Assembly: GCA_003342895.1 (NCBI GenBank)
Contig: PTFA01000009.1
Coordinates: forward strand, 8,204,677-8,268,676
DNA length: 64,000 bases
Source: Casuarius casuarius
Lineage: Eukaryota > Chordata > Aves > Casuariiformes > Casuariidae
Reading direction: 5' to 3'
Below the pieces are notes generated by a model. The model was not told where the DNA came from. It did no database searches and saw only the letters and a program-made list of their open reading frames with translations. A program made the translations under genes and the position numbers. The first letter of the stretch is position 1. Every line of letters starts with the position of its first letter. Below are positions 11,663-23,809 of this stretch, piece after piece.

Positions 11663-13386
11663 TTCCTTTGACTCTTATCAGGGTTGAAAATCCTTTTATG
11701 CAGTATTTCTACATAAAACATTTGATACTCATCACACAGGAGTAGTATCAGCAAGTTAATACTACATGCTTTCATGCGGATGAAGATCACCAGAACATCT
11801 AGCATCTTAAGCACATAAGTGTTTCTCCTTTGTTTATTCCTTAAGTGAAGACATGGGATTAGAGGTCACATTTCTTGACTGCACTTGTTATCCTTAAATC
11901 AGAGGAACACAAAAACTTTAGGAAATCTTGCAGCAAACTGTTCTTCTGCAGCTGCTCTAGTCTGGGAGTTTGAAAGTTGAGATGTGTGAGAGAAGAAAGG
12001 TGACAGAAGGCCAATGGATACACAGCACTTCTTTCGGATTCAGAAAAATACCAAGTGCAGCTTCTCCAGGAGAAGCCAGGGAAAGGGGGAGCTGCCAGGC
12101 TCACATGGAGAGCAGCCCTGGGCAGCTCTGAAACACGGGCTCCAACCAGCGACCTGCACAGCACCTGCCGCCCGCCAAAGGGAGAGGCTCCTCAACGCGC
12201 CTTCGCCAGGCAAGAACCAAAATAACGTTTACACTCCAAACAAAATGCCAAGGCAATAGAGTTGCGTTTTCTGGAGTCACCACAATCATCTGGAAAGGTA
12301 AGCACACATTTCTGCTGAAGCAAAGGGTCCTGCATGCCACACTTACTGGTGATAAATCAGGTTTCCTACAAGTGTCCTTAATTAGTCCAAATTTTCCATT
12401 TCATAAGCAGGCATATGAGGTACTATATTCTCCAAGGTTCATATATGCAAAAGCAATTTAGTAGCTCTTCTTATTTAATAAAAACTATACTAAGTGATAA
12501 TTGCATTAGTGATCCTTTTTTATGGATATATGGATTTATTACTCACAAAGGCACATCTCCCTCATAGTGGTGATTTTTAAACCTTCACAGAATAAAACCT
12601 AAAAACAACTGTTCTGGAGGATTCTTTAGGAACCTAACCAGAAAGTCTCTTAGATCCATAAGTGTGAGAAATTGTAGGCTATAGATTTTTGCTGTTGGTC
12701 TGACACCAACTTTCAGCTGCTGAGCAGTTGGGGGGCAGTTGCCATTTGCCAGCTAAGAGCTGCGTGCCCTGCTCAGTGCTGCTCCCTGGGGATCTCTGCA
12801 CTGCATTCAGCACAGCGCAGGGCCTCGGGATAGGGCATCATACCCCTTCGCAGTTAAAAATAATAATAGTAATAAGAAAGCACAGAACCAAGCTTACAGG
12901 TAACCAATTACTAGACAGCGGATGGAAATTACTACCCACCGGCAAACTTCCGATGCAGCTTCCCGAAGAGAGGCTCAGCATCGCCACTATTCATTGCCGC
13001 AAGACAGAGGCCTCTAGATGCTTTTTGTCCCTTCCAATTAAGTTACCTACTGTGCTCCCTACATGTAGGCAAGGAAGTCGGCTAAAACCACCTCTCCTCT
13101 CTGTGGCATTTCTGTTGCTCCCTGAGCAGGTACCAGTGAGGGCCATATGTCGGCCCTTTTTTACTAAATGGAGTTTAACACTGAGGCTTTTAGAAAATGC
13201 TGAACAAAGATAGGATAAAAAACATTTGGAAATGCAAGATTGCAACGTGGGAGCGTTCAGCATCATTCTGCCTCTTTCTGTGCGTGATGATACCAATTTC
13301 ATTCTAACTTACAGATTTGTTTAAGGACAGCTTTTTGGTGGGGGGAGGGAGGGAGCGAGCTCATGTTTTCCTTTTCTTTGCAGCAG

Positions 13387-13410
13387 TTTTTTTTTTTCTT
13401 TTTTTTTTTT
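13387..13410. repeat. Poly(T) tract with one C
   Basis: Eleven T, one C, two or more T groups to 13410. Simple homopolymer. Confidence 0.95.
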
Positions 13411-15893
13411 AAACAAATATACATGACATACATAGGCTATGAAACTGAGCAGCATTGCCTGTGATCTGGATACCACTGACGAGGAGAACCATGCAGAGAC
13501 AATGACCCTGAGAATACTTGGACATTTCACCTTTCCTAAAGTGATCTGACCTTTGAACGGTTTCCCTTGCAGCACTTCCAGCTGTACCCTGCAGCCATTG
13601 GTGATGAGCCCGACTTCTCCGTATTCCTCACGGAGAAACGGAATGTGCACGTATATTTGAATTTATTGTATAAGAACTGAAAAGTGTTGCTTTCCCTCTA
13701 ACTAGGGGAACGGAGCCCTGGTAAACATAAATAATGCCAGGCTTGAGGGGTTAGGCTTTTTTTAAATCACAGTTCCACTACCTGGACTGAAAGAAACTTG
13801 GAAGAAAGTTATTGCATTCCAAAATGCTAGTGAGAAATTTTTGTTGAGGGAGAAAGTAAAAGCAAGCATAATTGTTATAAGTAGTGGTATGGCATAATGC
13901 GACCTAACACATCACAAACTACATCATCAAGAAAGTTATGAATTGTGCACCATATTTGACACTAGCAGTCAGTCGGAACTGCTTTGCAAGTACCATATTA
14001 GCAAAACACACACAAGCTGCAATTTAAATTTATTGAGAAACAGTTGCAGTGTGTCTCAGCTGTTTCTTGTTCCTAGCTGGACAGCAGGCAGGCCATAGCA
14101 GTGCTTTTTAATGCCATTATTTCAACTTGACAGCCAACTGCCAGGTAAAGTGAGACAAGATTACCTTTTAGCAACTACCCTCTCCATTTCCTAAATGAAA
14201 TGACCTTCAACTAGGGCAGCAGTGAAAATCACAGCAATCCAATCTTAAATGTGAACCCTGTGGTGAGGGAGCAGTGGTTCATATTACAAGTAGAATGCAT
14301 AAATGCTTTGAATCATCAGATTAGATGAAAAATGCCACAAAAAGAGCAGCTATTACACAAAGAAATGTAATAGAAAAAGGCTTAACAATGTCAGAGGCAG
14401 GCTAATGGGCCTCCCCATTTCACTGGGTCATGAAGATACTGTCTCCCTTGTTCACCCTCCCAATGCCAGTCATTTTCTAAGTTATCTTTTCATCTGCCCT
14501 CATTAAAAAGAAAAAAAATACATGCATGCATTGGCTTCTCTTGAGAGTGATCACTTTAATTTCTTTTTAAAGAGAGGCTATGTCAACTTTGCAGCCCCCT
14601 CCGATGGTCACCAGTAGCTCTCCCATGATGCAGACATGATACAATCCAGGCTGAAATCATTTCTGCAACATCCTTGTGCCAGGTCTCCAGCACATCAGCT
14701 ACAGACAGCAGTGGCCAGTTTCATGCACTTACAAGTCAGTTCTAGAGCTCTGCCTGGCATCCTGTTCCTTGACTGTTTCAGGGTGGTAGGAATTTTTTTG
14801 ATATCACTGTTCAGCCCGGAAAGCTGTAGGGCTCATCCTCCCACTCCCTCCAGTCTCTACTTCAATTTTGGGGCATCTAACTAACCCATCTCAGGTTGCT
14901 GAAAAGTTTCAGAATTTCAAGATTTCCATGGTTCATGATGAGCTAGACCTCACTTTCCATTTCATTGAATTCTAACCCAGCTGCACTGCCGATGAGGCAA
15001 CAGTCAGTCACGCTTGTTGCACTGGCTGCCAAGAGTCCCCACGTTATTGTTTGTTGAGAGAAAAGCTGGGGTTTCACTCTGAGACCACTGCTCATAAAGC
15101 TGGTGATGCCCAATGCCTTTTTCCAGGAGGTTGATGTGTTTTCTGAGTAATAGCCTAGACTAGCAAACCTGATCCTAGTGGGCTAAACAGAAATCTTGAA
15201 GTTACAACCACCTCAAGGAGGTATCCGGAGTGGCCATCTGGATCATCGCTGTTACCAGAACGGCTCATTCTTGTGCTCGAAAGGCAGAGCTGCACGCAGT
15301 GCCGTGGCCGAAGGAAGGCAGCTGGTTGTAGGCATGGGGCAGCTCCTCGCTGGCTTCCCGTCTGACGTGCAAATGTCTGTGCCTGCCTTTGGGCCGCTAA
15401 CCCCGCTGGAGCCAGAGTGCTCTTTCCACCCGTCAGAGGAGCACCCCCCACACCCGGTGCCTCGCTCCAACCGCACCAGCCACCTGCCCTTAGATGGGAG
15501 CACGAGCACGTGTCTCACATGACCAGCAGTTACACAGAGTCTGAGAACCAGCACAGGGTCCTCCTCTGTTTCACACTCTGGGATGAATACAAATAAAAAT
15601 GGAAAAAAGATCATTCCAAAGCTTAACTCCCAATCGTGCATAAACAACCAACTTAAGACTGAAAAGAGAACGTGCCAAGTCATTACAATGCTAATGACAC
15701 CCCCGAAACTGATATAAAGACCAACGATGCTTGTTTTGCATTTGGTTTGGTGATAGATACGTTGACAGCAGTGATATCAAGCAATGGTCACGGTGCCTTG
15801 CTAATGTGATGTTAAATGCCAGAGTTTTTTGTAGTATTTCTGTCTCTGGTCTATGAAATATGACCTCTGTTGTTTGTATAGAATATAACTTAC

Positions 15894-16022
15894 CTTTGAC
15901 TCCTCCAGAACAGGAGAAAAACCTTTGGTGGATGAAGTCAGGCACAGCCTGGCACAGGTGCCCTGCGAAAGCAGGGTTGCCTCCCAGCACTGGATTGTCC
16001 CCTGAAGGCCAGGGAGCCAGGC
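15894..16022 (-). other. Exon-shaped open interval on minus strand (weak)
   Basis: On the minus strand a full-consensus donor (CAAAG then GTAAGT) ends a 129-base interval that is open in phase 0 (43 codons, starting AWLPGLQG) after the acceptor tttgctgcag. Another frame is open across it as well. The acceptor pyrimidine tract is weak and the peptide is unrecognised. It lies only 120 bp from the plus-strand microexon candidate, so both cannot easily belong to one transcript. Confidence 0.1.
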
Positions 16023-16140
16023 CTGCAGCAAACGGTGCTGCGTACCACCCCTTCCTGTGTTTTTGGGGAACAGTCATGGCATGGAAAGCACCAATGGGAG
16101 ACAATGAGCTCCCTAACTTTTTCCTCTGCCATTCCTACAG

Positions 16141-16167
16141 AAAGGCCAGTCGCAAAACTACGCTGAG
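16141..16167 (+). other. Candidate 27-nt microexon (unassigned)
   Basis: A 27-base interval is bounded by very good splice signals. Upstream is an ideal CTAAC branch site, whose branch A lies about 25 bases before the exon. It is followed by an almost pure pyrimidine tract and CAG at 16138-16140. Downstream is GAG followed by GTAAGC, close to the donor consensus. The length is exactly nine codons. In phase 0 it reads KGQSQNYAE with no stop, one of the other phases is also open, and the third ends in TGA. A TGC triplet sits inside the pyrimidine tract about 13-15 bases upstream of the exon, where the neuronal splicing factor SRRM4 is known to bind UGC in microexon introns. I do not recognise the peptide and no flanking exon is certain. 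It could be a chance pairing of splice sites. Confidence 0.33.
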
Positions 16168-19094
16168 GTAAGCCTGAAGTAGTTTGAGAATTCCTGCACG
16201 ATCACAGAGCAGTGCTGTGAACTCTGTAAAACGTGGGAAAGCCTTGGAGCAAGACCTTCAAAGCATGCCTATAGTTTGCTGTGAATCTGTGTCTATCAAA
16301 CTGTTCTTTGATGCTATGAAACCAATGCACTGTTTCAATTTTCCACTGCAAGTAACTGAGAGCACAGCTACTTATCTCTGCACCATCAAGCATTTTTGAC
16401 TTAATGGCATAACATCTTCTACTTGGCACCTGATCTGATGCCATGCTGATTATACACTCGAGATGAAAGCTCCTTCTGTGAGATGTGCTGATTCCTTTAA
16501 TGCAGGTCACTACATCATGGTCAGCAAACGCATTACGGGCTAATCCGCTAGATACACACGCTTTCTGGCATTCGGAGCAGTCCTTGCTCAGGTGATGCTG
16601 AATGCCTGGGAGAAATCCAGTCTGAATACAGTCAATACAGACGCATTATATGGCACAAAAGGGTGGCAATAATTGCTTGCCCAGTACCTCCGGTATGGTG
16701 ACACCTCGAATACCAGCTCAGTATCTTTTCCTTGGAAGGCAGTGAAGCAGTAGAGGAAGTTCAGTGTGAAAGGGATTAAAAAGCAAGAAGAAATGTTTTA
16801 AAATCTCCCCATGCATATTGCTGCCTGCTTCTTGCTCAGGGAAGTGCCCAGGCTGGCAGGAGGGCGCACAAGCCCCTGGTCCCGTCGCAGCAGCACTCGC
16901 CTTCTGCAGACACTCGCAGGGCTGCAGCCCTGACTGGCAGTGCCACGTGCGGTGACATCTATTAGATCACCTAATTAAGATGATTTCACCCATTCATTTG
17001 ACCCAGACTGAAGGCAGACAGTTCTGGTCTCTCTCGGACCCAGCTGGATTAAGAACAGCAACCTGGCGTCAGACAAAAATCCTTTTGCCCGCACATAATT
17101 GTGGCGCTACAGGACTCACTTTGTGCAGGTCTTACAAGTACATTGTTTGAAGGACAAAGAGCAAATTCAAGAAGCTTTACATCCACGTACTGATTCCCTG
17201 AGAAAATTAGCTCCCAGTATTTATTTCCTTTGAAAGAAATTACACATTTTTCTTCATTACAAAAGACTAAGTCTTTGTATCCTCCCAGATTCAGTTAAAC
17301 TCCCCAGTGCAGTGACAGTTAAAGGATGTTCAGAAATTAAAATGTGACTTGTAGAAGTAGATAATGAAACAATCGGCAAAAACATTACAAACAATAATAT
17401 CCCTACTGATGGAATACAGAATTTGAGGTCCCTTTAGTAAAACTAAATATTTGATTTCTGCAGAACAGAAAGATCCTAAGACGCTTAATAGCATTAAGAG
17501 AACAGGAAAAAAAAATTTTTTAACTCACTTTAAAGAAAAAAGTTAATTCTGCAACAGTCATTTATATTTTTCTGACTCCAAGGTGCTACTGTGATTCACT
17601 TTTGTTCCCTGCTCCATTCCAGCATAATGGGGTTTTGATGTGCCTGTGAGACTGTTGATTTATCAAACTGTAAATTGCATGTTCTTCATTTTTACAGTCC
17701 AGTCACTTAAAATCTTTGTGATGATGATCCACGCTGGGAACAAGTCTCAGTTATTTTCTCGTTTTGGGAAACCAAAATAAGCCATATGGCCAAGCTACAC
17801 AAAGCCTACCATAATTGTTTGAAAAAGCACATGAGACTTCGCTTGTGATCTTTTTAGTTATTGCAAAAGAGTTGTCAGATTCACTTTTTCTATGCTGTTG
17901 CTGAAAACAGTACTAGCTTTTCCAAGGACACTTCATCAAAGCAGTGATTTTTGGCTTGAATTTTTTGGCTTAGAAAGACCCACAGCCTACCAAATGTCAA
18001 TTTTTTCGCTTTTCACTGTCAGAAATCACAACTACTGATCATGCATTTTGTCATATTTCAAAGCATGAAATATCACTACAAGATGGATATTCAAATGCAG
18101 TGTATGGCAACCAGCTTCAAAGAGGGAAAATATTTTTTTTGTACAGTTAAATTCACTGCTGCTTTTCACTTTCAGTTCAGCTGGAATAAACATCTAGTTT
18201 GTCCACAGCATGAGTTGAAATCATAAATTAAATAGCTTCCTATTTGCTTCATCTTAAGCTATCCATATAGATGCAGAAATTTCTGTTTATCATATTTAAA
18301 CACAAATTTTAAAGCTATCCACAATAGCTTTTCGGAAATACCAGAGAGGTTTAGCAAATGTCAAGTTACCTTTTAGAGAGGAATAAAATACATTCAGTAG
18401 AATAATTTTCTGAGACTCAATTCAGAAAAGTTATCGTCAGACAAGAGCCCTGTTGCTACCACCCAATAGCTGTGCTGCATCTGAACTCCTGCCGGGCAGA
18501 TCTCCGCTGCCCGGGATGGATGCGGGCCCTGCCAGCAGGAGCTCAGTCTAATCGCACGTGCCTAGGAGCATGGCACAGGCAGGCTGCCCAGCCCGCTCCA
18601 AAGCCCAGCGTGGCCCCTGAATTAGTGCTTAAGGATGCATTTTACTCTATTGGCATGGCCAAAGCTCCAGAGAGTGCTCCTCAAAGCGTATATGGTCACT
18701 TGATCAGTTTGAAAGGTCAAAGCTATTAGGGCCTCATCCAGGGAAAGACAGCCTGCCCAGGTGCTAGGCCAGGGCTGACTCATTAGAGGATGCCTGGGGA
18801 CCAAGAGCTTAATCACAACGCAGGCGCGAGCAGACATCAGCTGCTTGCTGCTGACTGAGGGCACATGCAGTGTTTCCAGGCTAATCTGGAGCACGCTGCA
18901 GCGGGCCGGCACGGCGCCCAGCTGCGGGGCCAGCAGAGCTTAGAGAAAGAGGAAGAAACGAAGGTGTGACACGACTCCAGTTATTGAAGGCTGAGGAGGT
19001 CTTATGTCATCTGGCCACCACTAAGTTCTCCAGTAATTGCTGTTTTCTGAATGTTTGCACTGACTGGACAGTCAGCAAAACCCTTAGTGTTTGG

Positions 19095-19109
19095 TTTTTT
19101 TTTTTTTTT
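19095..19109. repeat. 15-base poly(T)
   Basis: Homopolymer T run. It could act as a pyrimidine tract, but no AG exon boundary of quality follows. Confidence 0.95.
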
Positions 19110-20032
19110 CTCCAAAACTGTCCAGACATGAACCAGGTTAAAAAGCCTCCAAAGCCCACAGTGTGACCTAGAAAGATATCTCCCCACATAGGTCTATTAG
19201 TCAGTTGGCTTTTTTTCCCCCCCCGTCATCCTCTACAGAGCACAATGGCCTGTCATATACAGACACACTCCTATGCTTTCCTCAGAGCCAGCTGGTGCAG
19301 CTGAACAAGACGTAGATGCTGAGTGAATGAATAACCTGAGCAACGAATAACTCAGAAAAGCAAGTCACAAAGAGAGGGAGGAAAAAAAAACCCCAAACAA
19401 AACAAAAACACCACCACACACTTCTGGCAAGCAGTATGTGGGTATAAGGAACCTATTGTCATTAACAATTGCTTGCTCAAGACAAGTGATACAATACTTT
19501 AAAATACTCAGTAGGTTCATATAAGCTAAGAAAAACACTGCTTGACCGGGAAACACGAGCCATTACCACACAGACCGTGTCATCCAGCATGGGCCATTAG
19601 GGATCCCTCCTCAGGCTGAGCGGGAAGCTGTACGTCTGGACAAATGCTCATGAGATGTTAAGGGTTTTTCTTGACAGCAGAGTTATCACAAATCCCATTT
19701 ACATAGTAAGTATGTCACACTCGGAAGCAACGTTGCTTTTTTAAACATGGGATGGCCAATCTACCTGGACAGACAGCTGCTAACGCAGGAACTCCACGCG
19801 GGAGCCTCGGCGCAGCGAGGTGCTCAAAGGCAACATGGAAACGGGTGCTTCCTCGCAGTGCTCAAGCGACCTTTCCTCAGCACCTGCCCCTGAAGCTGTA
19901 AAGAGACCAGGGCCGCGCTGCTGAGCCCCAGCCCCTTCCCGCCCGCCATGTGTGGCCGCGACAGGGCCCAGCGCAGGCGCGCCAAGTCGCACAGCGTCCT
20001 CTGACACATGGCAGGGGCAAGCTCAGACACGG

Positions 20033-20074
20033 ACACCTGGTTCTGCCAGGTGTGAATTATTATTCATAATAATT
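20033..20074. promoter_or_regulatory. Two adjacent perfect palindromes (E-box pair and AT palindrome)
   Basis: ACACCTGG-TTCTG-CCAGGTGT (20033-20053) is a perfect inverted repeat made of two CACCTG/CAGGTG E-boxes, the type bound by ZEB, SNAI and E-protein factors. One base later AATTATTAT-TC-ATAATAATT (20055-20074) is a second perfect inverted repeat with homeodomain-like ATTA cores. The adjacency suggests a compact regulatory module. Function is inferred. Confidence 0.4.
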
Positions 20075-20325
20075 AACTCTTACATACCAGCTATGCAGGC
20101 CCTCAGGCAACCGCCATATGACAGGCCACAAGGAGAGCAACCCTGCCAGCCCTGACCACGCACGATGTGCCAGGTATCTAAGCCAAGAACCAGTTTCTTG
20201 AACTTCACAGGGACAAATTTCAAAGGAAACTGCTTGAATGAAGGACTATTTGGAGCTTTCTGGGGACCAGAGGGACTTGGAGAAATACATGTTACATAAT
20301 CATCTGTTGCTTACCAAGAACTATT

Positions 20326-20733
20326 TTAGGACTTGTGACAACAAAATCCTTCCACATGGCCATCAGCAATCATCCTGTCTGTCAGCTCCCACTCTGTCCG
20401 TACAACGTTTGCCTCGGTAATGTGTTTTTTTTGAAAAGACAGCAGCCTTTGGCTGGTCACAAGCCCCACGGTCACGGCCCCCAAAAGCACCACATGAGAA
20501 CATTTCCCTTCCCAATGCGTCCAACACTGGCAACTCCCGTACGTTCTGCAACTGGTACCACTAATTCGGCAACATCTCCTATCAGAAGCACGCCGCCGCT
20601 TCCGCGTACTCGGACAGCTATCTCCTCCGTGCGAGTCCACAGGAACCTGAACGCTCCAGGTCCTCCACTGTTGACTTGGCCTGTTCCACAAGTACGGCGG
20701 ATTGGACAGTACGCCTAGCCCTTGTCTCGCCAT
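20326..20733. other. Unexplained CpG-dense segment, open in several frames
   Basis: GC is only about 50 percent, yet CpG occurs about as often as expected, roughly 22 CpGs over 20395-20720 by hand count, whereas the flanks are CpG-poor. The segment is open on the plus strand (127 codons, 20335-20718) and on the minus strand (135 codons, 20326-20733). A third minus-strand frame is open for about 78 codons and contains GGVLLIGDVAELVVPVAERT. No frame matches a family I know. It may be an unmethylated regulatory CpG island, or the remnant of a processed gene or of a mobile element that arrived recently enough to keep its CpGs. Confidence 0.35.
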
Positions 20734-21383
20734 TTTGTTTCTTCCTTTCCTCTTATTTTAGGCAAGTTGTCCCAAACCAGATCATTTCAGCAATGTTTTC
20801 ACAGCAAGTGTAAGATACGAAAAAGGGGAAAGAGCAAAGCTTATTACAGTGTAAGCGCCACAGATACTGGCTTTTACTTTACTTCTGCAACAGGAGTCAG
20901 AGAAAGGGAAAAAATTAAAGAGAAAGATACTGATATGGAATAATTCCAAATGCAAGCGAGATACCATCTACACTAAAGCAAAATTTAAAAGTAAATCAAA
21001 AAAAGATTTCTGTTGACAGATTAGGGAAAACGCTGACCTTGAGAAACAAAATCCTAATGTATATAGAAAGATTACAAAGTAATACCTGAAAAATTTAGAA
21101 ACACACTTTCTTGCACATATCTGCATTGTTAAGGCTTTTTTTCCCCCTGGGATCTAACCAAAATAGTTTTAGGAAATAACATGCTTCCCCCTCACCCCAA
21201 CCTTCACAGTGACTTCAAAACTTTCTCCTGCAACTTATTTTTATCAGCTTATAATGAGCAAACTTCCTTCAATCTCAGAACTTGAAAGTAAGTATGAAAG
21301 AGAATGGGTAATCTGCTGCTGTCCACTTCTTCATATGGTATGTATTGGTGGGAGAAAACTAATCCCACAGTGAGATCAAAAGC

Positions 21384-21478
21384 CAGGATTCCTAAATTAT
21401 GTTCTGGGCTCTGTCACAAATATGGCCTGTAAATGTGGGTAAGGAATTCAACCTCTCTGCATCTTTCTTCAGGTTTTA
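21384..21478 (+). repeat. Ancient MIR-like SINE core
   Basis: The order of words matches a MIR-type core in forward orientation: CCAGGATTCC, then GGGCTCTGTCAC, then TGGGTAAGGAATTCAACCTC and TCTGCATCTTTCTTCAGGTT. These correspond to the conserved 'tgggcaagt...cttaacctctctgtgcctcagttt' core. Many substitutions indicate great age. Confidence 0.6.
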
Positions 21479-23726
21479 GTTAGTGGAAGTTCAGCATGTA
21501 TTGCTACTGCATTTAGGCCATAGGTTTGTTTCCACATTCATTTTACTTTGTATTTCAGTATGACTGATGAACTAGTCAGGAGGTTAAGGATTATTGTTAT
21601 GTAAATAAAAATGTGACTGTATGACTAAAGACCACAGAAACATTCCCTTGGAAAATGCTGTCAACAGGGCACAGACTGCAATTGCACCACGTGCCAAAGA
21701 CAGGTGAAATCTGCACTTATGTTCAGCTGTGGGGAAAAAGACTACAGGCATTTCCAGGCCACAGAGAGCTTAAGTCCTCCTCACACAAGGATGCCAGCTG
21801 CACGTTGTGATAGTGAGGAGATTCAGAATTTGCTTGAGACATCACATGCTATGCTTGCCCTGACTCTACTGGGAGGTGTGGAAGCACCACACCTGGGGAA
21901 AAAATGTAGTCCCTTATTTTAAGTCCTGATGAAGTTATTTTCTTTCTTTAGCTTTAATAACTTGTCTACAGCAAAAAACCTGAGATGACCAGCAGTGAAC
22001 CATAAGGGTTTGAAATGCTCAGAGCTGAGATTAACTCCAAATTTGAGAGATTCCCCAGGATGATAATTATATGAGAGCTCAACCTGCTTTCACTATCTTA
22101 TATAGATAAAGAAAACCCTAGCATCTTAGCTTGCTACAGAGTCCTTTGCTCTGATTTCAGAGAACGCCCAACATGTTAAGCCCAGAAGATCTTAAATGAA
22201 GATAGAAAGTGTTAGTGCCCTTTATGAACAGTACTTAGAAGCTTATTATTTTCGGAAGGAAAAAAGACTAATCCACTAGCTTACTAAATTAGCTCCTGGG
22301 TTTGAGAAGGACAACACCCAAAGTGAGAGAACAGTAGAGAAAAGTCACTCTTCTAAACTCTTAGGCTTTAGGCTACCACTATGCCATGAACTACAAACAT
22401 AAACCTCACAGAGAAAACAAAGAAAGTAATTCTAGTCAGAAAGAAGACAGAATACCTATTGCCACCTATGTCAGCACAAAGTCTGTCTTCTCATGACCCA
22501 GCCCTCCCCAGTGAGCTTTCCCTTAGGCTTCCAGACTGTCCTTTATAGCTTCTAAGCCTTAACAGTTCAAATACTGGCCTTTCGCTCCTGGTTTCCCTCC
22601 TCACTAGCAACCTGCAACAGTAGCTTGTTCACAGGTGCAGGTATTTTCTTGTTTGGGCTTTGCCTATTTTCTAAGGAAGCAAAAAGGAGCTTGTAAATGC
22701 ACTAACAGAAGAAAAACAAATAAAGAGGGAAGCCAAAGCTACTGCAGTAAAATTACAACCTCCACATCCTCACATCACACAAAAGCAGAGAAGCCAAAGT
22801 GATAATGTAATCCTGATCCTTAAAGGAATCAACCCCCCCAAATACATACAGCATCTTACAGGAACACACTACCCTGTCATCAGGCTGAAAGAATATATGT
22901 GCTTTCCTGGAAAGTGCTTTTGAATAATAAGAGAAAAGAAAGGTTCAATGAAGACTGGGGAAATTAAAAAACTGCCACAGAAAAGACTGTTTAAACAAAG
23001 TCCCTTTTTTTCCCCAATGATATTAAAAAAAAACCTTCCATTTTTGAATGCAATATATTTATACTTTGACAATCATCTTACCTTTACAAGCCTGTTGAGA
23101 AAGTAGAGCATGAGTAGAAGAAATACTGTGCTGGACCACCTTGTAAAAGTTTCCAAAATCAAACTCGGCTGATGCGCTGCCTCTGACCCTCCCCAGGTGC
23201 CCCAGCTCTGTGCCATCCATCAGAAGAGGCTCCCAGCAAGGGGTCAGTGTGTGATGATACTGCAGTATGGTAAGAGTCCTGGTGACACATCAGTAGTGGC
23301 CAAGGCAGGTGTCAGAGCTCAGAAGAGCACAGACATGGAGCAGAGGAGAGGTTAAACCCACTTTTGGGAAGCTTAGCTTACTTGTCATTGAGCTGCCTTA
23401 CATCACTGAGAACCTAATCCTACCATTTTTGTCACATCTGACCTAAATTTTTATCAAAAAGTCAGTCATAATGCCCCTCTGCTGTGCTGTTTCTTCAGCT
23501 GGGTGTAGCCCCAACATGCTTCTGTGATTTAAGCTACAGCTGCAGCTCCTGACACAGGTGATTTGTTCAGGACCGTCCTGGAGAAGGCTGGGCATGGTGC
23601 AGTGCTATTACTCACCTGCCCTACCTGGATAATAGCATAGGCCCTAAGGGGCTGGTATTGGTACTGAGCACTCGTCTGAGTGCTCTAAATTTATTCTTCA
23701 GGTAGCTGTGGGGTTAGAAAGCCTAT

Positions 23727-23809
23727 GGGGGGGGGGGTGTATAGCCATTAAGACTTCTTCTGTAACACTTCTTGTCCCAGAGTGGGGTTTTTTTTTGGGG
23801 GGGGGGGGG
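23727..23809 (+). repeat. Two long G runs (11 and 13) with a T9 tract
   Basis: G11 at 23727-23737 and G13 at 23797-23809, the latter directly preceded by GGGG and T9. Long G runs can form intermolecular or slipped G-quadruplexes and are prone to assembly and sequencing error. Confidence 0.9.

Larger units (their letters stand above)
10000..20000. other. Non-coding stretch, 10-20 kb
   Basis: AT-rich, non-repetitive DNA. Open frames of up to 161 codons (12728-13213) have no domain. The stretch at 13860-14070 and the one at 16955-17010 have enhancer-like texture but no distinctive motif. Weak GC rises near 10.3-10.5 kb, 15.3-15.5 kb and 16.85-16.95 kb hold no recognised gene. Confidence 0.55.

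Noticed and set aside
12728..13213. 161-codon open frame on the plus strand
   Set aside because: No known motif, no coding-like periodicity visible, and the opposite strand is partly open too. About one frame of this length is expected by chance in the window.
23086..23110. Minus-strand acceptor and GTAAGA donor only 10 bases apart, a possible ultra-short microexon
   Set aside because: Ten bases is below nearly all functional microexons and no flanking exon is visible. More likely a lone donor decoy.
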